In this document: positions 61,314 through 64,000 of the stretch, piece after piece | How the letters are laid out: every line of letters starts with the position of its first letter | Numbering within the stretch: position 1 is the first letter of the stretch | Assembly: GCF_003065425.1 (NCBI RefSeq) | Contig: NZ_CP026949.1 | Location: 1,364,001 to 1,428,000, forward strand | Direction: 5' to 3' | From: Mycetocola zhujimingii | GTDB lineage: Bacteria; Actinomycetota; Actinomycetes; Actinomycetales; Microbacteriaceae | DNA: 64,000 nucleotides | Notes under the pieces: model-generated | The model's input: the letters and a program-made list of their open reading frames with translations, nothing else | Databases searched by the model: none | What the model was told of the DNA's origin: nothing | Program-made: the position numbers and the translations under genes

Positions 61314-62891
61314 TCACGCCGGCTGTCGGTTTGCGGTCCGCCTGGGGGTTGGAGTCGGGGTGACTGGCGATCGGTTCTGGCGCGGACGGCTGAGCCCAGC
61401 GACGATGAGCGCACCGAGACCGAACAACGAGACGGCAGCCTCGATCTGTGCACCGTACAGCATGGCGGGAGTCCTGGCGTTTGACGTCGGAACCGTCTCG
61501 ACCATGGCACCGGGCTCATAGGCAGGGATCTCGGCCAGGGTCTTCCCGTCGGGCGCGATCATCTGACTCGTCCCCACCGTGGAGATGTTGACGACGCTTC
61601 GTGACGACTCGATCGCACGGAGCCGCGCGATCGCCAGTTGCTGCTGGTTCTCATCGGTCCGCCCGAAGTCCGCGTTGTTGGTTTGCGCGATGATAACCTG
61701 GGCGCCCCGGTCCACCGCTTCACGGGTCAGGGCGTCGTCGACGATGTCGAAGCAAATCGAGATACCCGCGATCACGCCGTTCACGTTGAAGATGTTGTCG
61801 CGGGTTCCCGGTGTGTACTCCCGGGCAACAAGCCCGATCAGGTCAGGCGCAAACGGCTCCCAGAACTCGCGGTCAGGCACGTACTCGCCGAAGGGTACCG
61901 GGTGACGCTTGTCGTAGTAGTCAAGAGCGCCGGTGCCGGCGACCCACAGCAGGGAGGTGTTGAAGTATTCGCCGTCACGTTCGGTAACCGTTCCGGTCAG
62001 GATCGGCGCTCCGACCTGTGACGCCAGGTAGTCAAGGACGCCGGCGGCCTGCGGGTCGGTGAGGGGGTTGAGGTCTGACCCGTTCTCCGGCCAGACAACC
62101 ATGTCCACCTCGGTGCCGACAACATCGAGCGTCGCGGATGCCTGCGCGGCGAGGATATCGCCCGGCTCGCGGTCGTCGAAGTATCCGGCCTTGGCGTTGC
62201 CCTGAACGGCGGCTATCGTTGCCTCTCCGCTCTGCACGAACGGGACAGCCGGGACGGCAAGGACCGCGGCGATGGCGGCAGCGGGGACGGCGATCCGTGT
62301 GAACGTGGTGAGGGCATCTGGCTCACGGACAACCTGGATCGTGAGAACGATGAGCCAGACCATGAGAAAGCTCAGACCGCTCAGCCCGACCCAGGCGACG
62401 AGCGGTGCGAACGGGCTTTCGGACTGGCTCAGTGCCATCCTGCCCCACGCAAAACCGCCGTACGGCCAGGTGCTGACGAGTGCCTCACGGGCGGTCCACA
62501 GGCCGGCCACGACGACCGGGAGAAGGGCGAGCCTGCCGAACCTGTTGTTCCAGACCCGAGGGATCCAGCGGAACGCGAGTGTGATGAGGACAGCACCGAC
62601 GGCGAAGAAAATGGACTCGAGCACCGAGAGAGCGATCCACGGCACCGGTCCGAGGTACAGGGAGACCCACGACACATGCACGAGGTAGAAGGAGACGCTG
62701 CCGATGAATCCAACCAGAAGCGCTCCGCCGACGCTGCGGCCGATCAGACAGACGAGAAAAATCGCAGCCCCGACAAACGCGAGCGGCCAGATTCCCTTGT
62801 CGGGAAAACCGGCGTCGAGGACCGGGCCGGACGCCGCGGCCAACAGGATGGCGGCGGTGAGGGGCAGGAGCGGTCGGGTCGGGCGGGTCAC
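61314..62891 (-). CDS. lnt: apolipoprotein N-acyltransferase Lnt
   Basis: Membrane enzyme that adds the third acyl chain to lipoproteins. It is 525 aa. Eight hydrophobic segments in the N-terminal 215 residues are followed by a nitrilase-type domain with the catalytic triad: Glu in VVWPENGSDL (about 270), Lys in YYDKRHPVPFGEY (about 335) and Cys in AGISICFDIVDD (about 392). ATG 62891 with GGGGGAG-like sequence upstream. It serves lipoproteins such as those in this window. Actinobacterial Lnt copies are sometimes fused to a polyprenyl monophosphomannose synthase; this one is not. Confidence 0.95.
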   Translation of the reverse strand: MTRPTRPLLPLTAAILLAAASGPVLDAGFPDKGIWPLAFVGAAIFLVCLIGRSVGGALLVGFIGSVSFYLVHVSWVSLYLGPVPWIALSVLESIFFAVGAVLITLAFRWIPRVWNNRFGRLALLPVVVAGLWTAREALVSTWPYGGFAWGRMALSQSESPFAPLVAWVGLSGLSFLMVWLIVLTIQVVREPDALTTFTRIAVPAAAIAAVLAVPAVPFVQSGEATIAAVQGNAKAGYFDDREPGDILAAQASATLDVVGTEVDMVVWPENGSDLNPLTDPQAAGVLDYLASQVGAPILTGTVTERDGEYFNTSLLWVAGTGALDYYDKRHPVPFGEYVPDREFWEPFAPDLIGLVAREYTPGTRDNIFNVNGVIAGISICFDIVDDALTREAVDRGAQVIIAQTNNADFGRTDENQQQLAIARLRAIESSRSVVNISTVGTSQMIAPDGKTLAEIPAYEPGAMVETVPTSNARTPAMLYGAQIEAAVSLFGLGALIVAGLSRPRQNRSPVTPTPTPRRTANRQPA

Positions 62892-62925
62892 TCCCCCAGC
62901 CTAGGTTGTCGCTGGCCCCGAAAGC

Positions 62926-64000
62926 TCACACTGAGCTGTATGCGACGATACCGCGCCGAATGGCATCCAGCGCCTTGCGGGCATTGCGGCCCACTCCCCC
63001 GTCGGCAACCATCGACAACTGGTCAAGCAGGTCGATCGTCTGCTTGGTCCAGCGGACGAAGTCACCCGCTGCCATATCGGCGTCGAGAAGCACCGAATTG
63101 AGCGTCGACCCGCGGGCCCACTTGTGCATGGCGATGGCGAGACCGGTAGCCAGCGGTTCGCTTCCTGGAAGCCTGTGGTCCTGTTCGGCGTCGTCGAGGC
63201 GGGCCCAGAGGTCCTGGGTCTTGTCGAGCGCGACGCGGAACGCACCACGCGGGAGGAAGCGTTCGGGCACCTGCCCCTCGTCACGGCGCGGTTCGAACAC
63301 GATGCAACTGGCCATTGCGGCGAGGCTCGCGGGGTCGAGGTCATTCCAGAGATTGCGGTGCAGGGCCTCGGCGACCAGCAGGTCTCGTTCGCCGTAGATC
63401 CGTTTGAGGGTCCGGCCGGCGGCACTCAGTTCGAGCTGACCGCCCTCGCCAGGAACGAGGTATTCGTACTCGACCAGTACGTCGGTGACCCGGTCGAAGA
63501 TCTTCGCAACAGCGCCGGTGCGCGTCGCGATCTGCCGCGTGAGCTGGTCGGTCTGCTTCTTCAGCTTGAAGTACCGTTCCGCCCACCTGGCGTGCTGCTC
63601 CCGATCGGGACAGCTGTGGCACGGGTGAGCCGAGAGCCGCTTGCGCAGCCCGTTGGCCCTGCGCTGGCGCTTCTCCCGCGTCGCGCGCGACCCGTGCTCC
63701 GCCTGCGCGGACTCCCGCTCAAGGTCGGTGAGTTCACGTCTCATCGAGGCGTACTCGCGGAAGTCGCCGAGGTGGCAGGTCATCGACTCGGCGTACTTGG
63801 CGAGTGATGCTTCCTGCTCACGCACCTTACGTGCGATTCCGACGACGGCCCGGTCGGCCTGGAACTGCGCGAACGACGACTCGAGGATCGCCCTGGTGCG
63901 TTCCCGGCCGAACTGGTCGATCAGGTTCACCGCCATGTTGTACGTCGGTTTGAAGCTCGAGTTGAGCGGATAGCTTCGGCGGGATGCAAGGGAGGCGACC
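62926..64000 (-). CDS. DEAD/DEAH RNA helicase with DSHCT domain, C-terminal part
   Basis: The gene continues off the right edge. The visible 350 or so residues begin VASLASRRSYPLNSSFKPTY, then NMAVNLIDQFGRERTRAILE, the standard junction after the helicase core in HelY/Mtr4-like proteins. A coiled-coil insert with a CHSCPDREQHARW zinc-like motif follows, then the DSHCT domain (LDPASLAAMASCIVFEPRRD and MAAGDFVRWTKQTIDLLDQL). It probably acts in RNA processing or decay. The minus-strand gene is head-to-tail with lnt, 34 bp upstream of it. Confidence 0.9.
   Translation of the reverse strand, partial: VASLASRRSYPLNSSFKPTYNMAVNLIDQFGRERTRAILESSFAQFQADRAVVGIARKVREQEASLAKYAESMTCHLGDFREYASMRRELTDLERESAQAEHGSRATREKRQRRANGLRKRLSAHPCHSCPDREQHARWAERYFKLKKQTDQLTRQIATRTGAVAKIFDRVTDVLVEYEYLVPGEGGQLELSAAGRTLKRIYGERDLLVAEALHRNLWNDLDPASLAAMASCIVFEPRRDEGQVPERFLPRGAFRVALDKTQDLWARLDDAEQDHRLPGSEPLATGLAIAMHKWARGSTLNSVLLDADMAAGDFVRWTKQTIDLLDQLSMVADGGVGRNARKALDAIRRGIVAYSSV

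Noticed and set aside
1-64000. Insertion sequences, prophage or toxin-antitoxin genes
   Set aside because: No transposase, integrase, phage or toxin-antitoxin motif was recognised in any supported gene; the only mobility signal is the dif-arm pair.

Overview
The window is high-GC actinobacterial chromosome. Gene content and order point to the Micrococcales, most likely a Microbacteriaceae-like organism: an actinobacterial division and cell-wall cluster (no ftsA; sepF and wag31 downstream of ftsZ), RbpA, the actinobacterial CtaF subunit, a fused-haem QcrC, DUF3043, and many TANNNT promoters placed about 5-9 nt before a start codon (leaderless mRNAs). No tRNA, rRNA, CRISPR array or classical insertion sequence was seen.

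Layout. 1-14.2 kb: murF-mraY-murD-ftsW-murG-murC-ftsQ-ftsZ, then yggS, sepF, yggT, wag31, lspA and an RluD-type synthase, all on the plus strand. 14.2-26.1 kb: dnaE, a large repeat-rich membrane protein of unknown function, a flavin reductase, hisD, nrdR, pyrD, a DUF3043 protein, an M20 dipeptidase and an A-type Fe-S carrier. 26.2-34.7 kb: the aerobic respiratory chain as two converging operons, ctaC-ctaD-ctaF (plus) and ctaE-qcrC-qcrA-qcrB (minus), with an RlmA-type rRNA methyltransferase between them. 34.9-38.8 kb: trpD, the PTS-type dihydroxyacetone kinase dhaK-dhaL-dhaM (DhaM fused to an HPr domain) and a small Cys-containing protein. 38.9-40.9 kb: an LPXTG thioester surface protein whose signal peptide is out of frame with its mature part, preceded by a small ORF. 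41.0-44.4 kb: hsp20 and a DevS/DevR-like two-component system. 44.4-47.9 kb: a Fur-family regulator and an iron-chelate-type ABC transporter. 48.0-54.3 kb: a LacI regulator, a GH39 beta-xylosidase and an ABC sugar importer without its own ATPase, with matching palindromic operators. 54.3-58.3 kb: a MerR regulator, an SDR driven by a MerR-type promoter, an HdeD-like membrane protein, an epoxide hydrolase and another SDR. 58.4-64 kb: NfeD-stomatin pair, GDPD, rbpA, lnt and the C-terminal part of a DSHCT RNA helicase that runs off the window.

The most notable signal is at 55548-55575: a 28-bp site with the architecture of an actinobacterial dif (XerCD) site. It coincides with an abrupt strand reversal of the 7-mer GGGGGAG. 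By eye I find 18 copies on the plus strand to the left and none to the right; CTCCCCC occurs 6 times to the right and I saw none to the left, irrespective of gene orientation. This suggests that the window spans the replication terminus. A second perfect XerD-type arm at 56280-56290, in direct orientation, brackets a single hdeD-like gene, resembling a small Xer (pdif-like) module.
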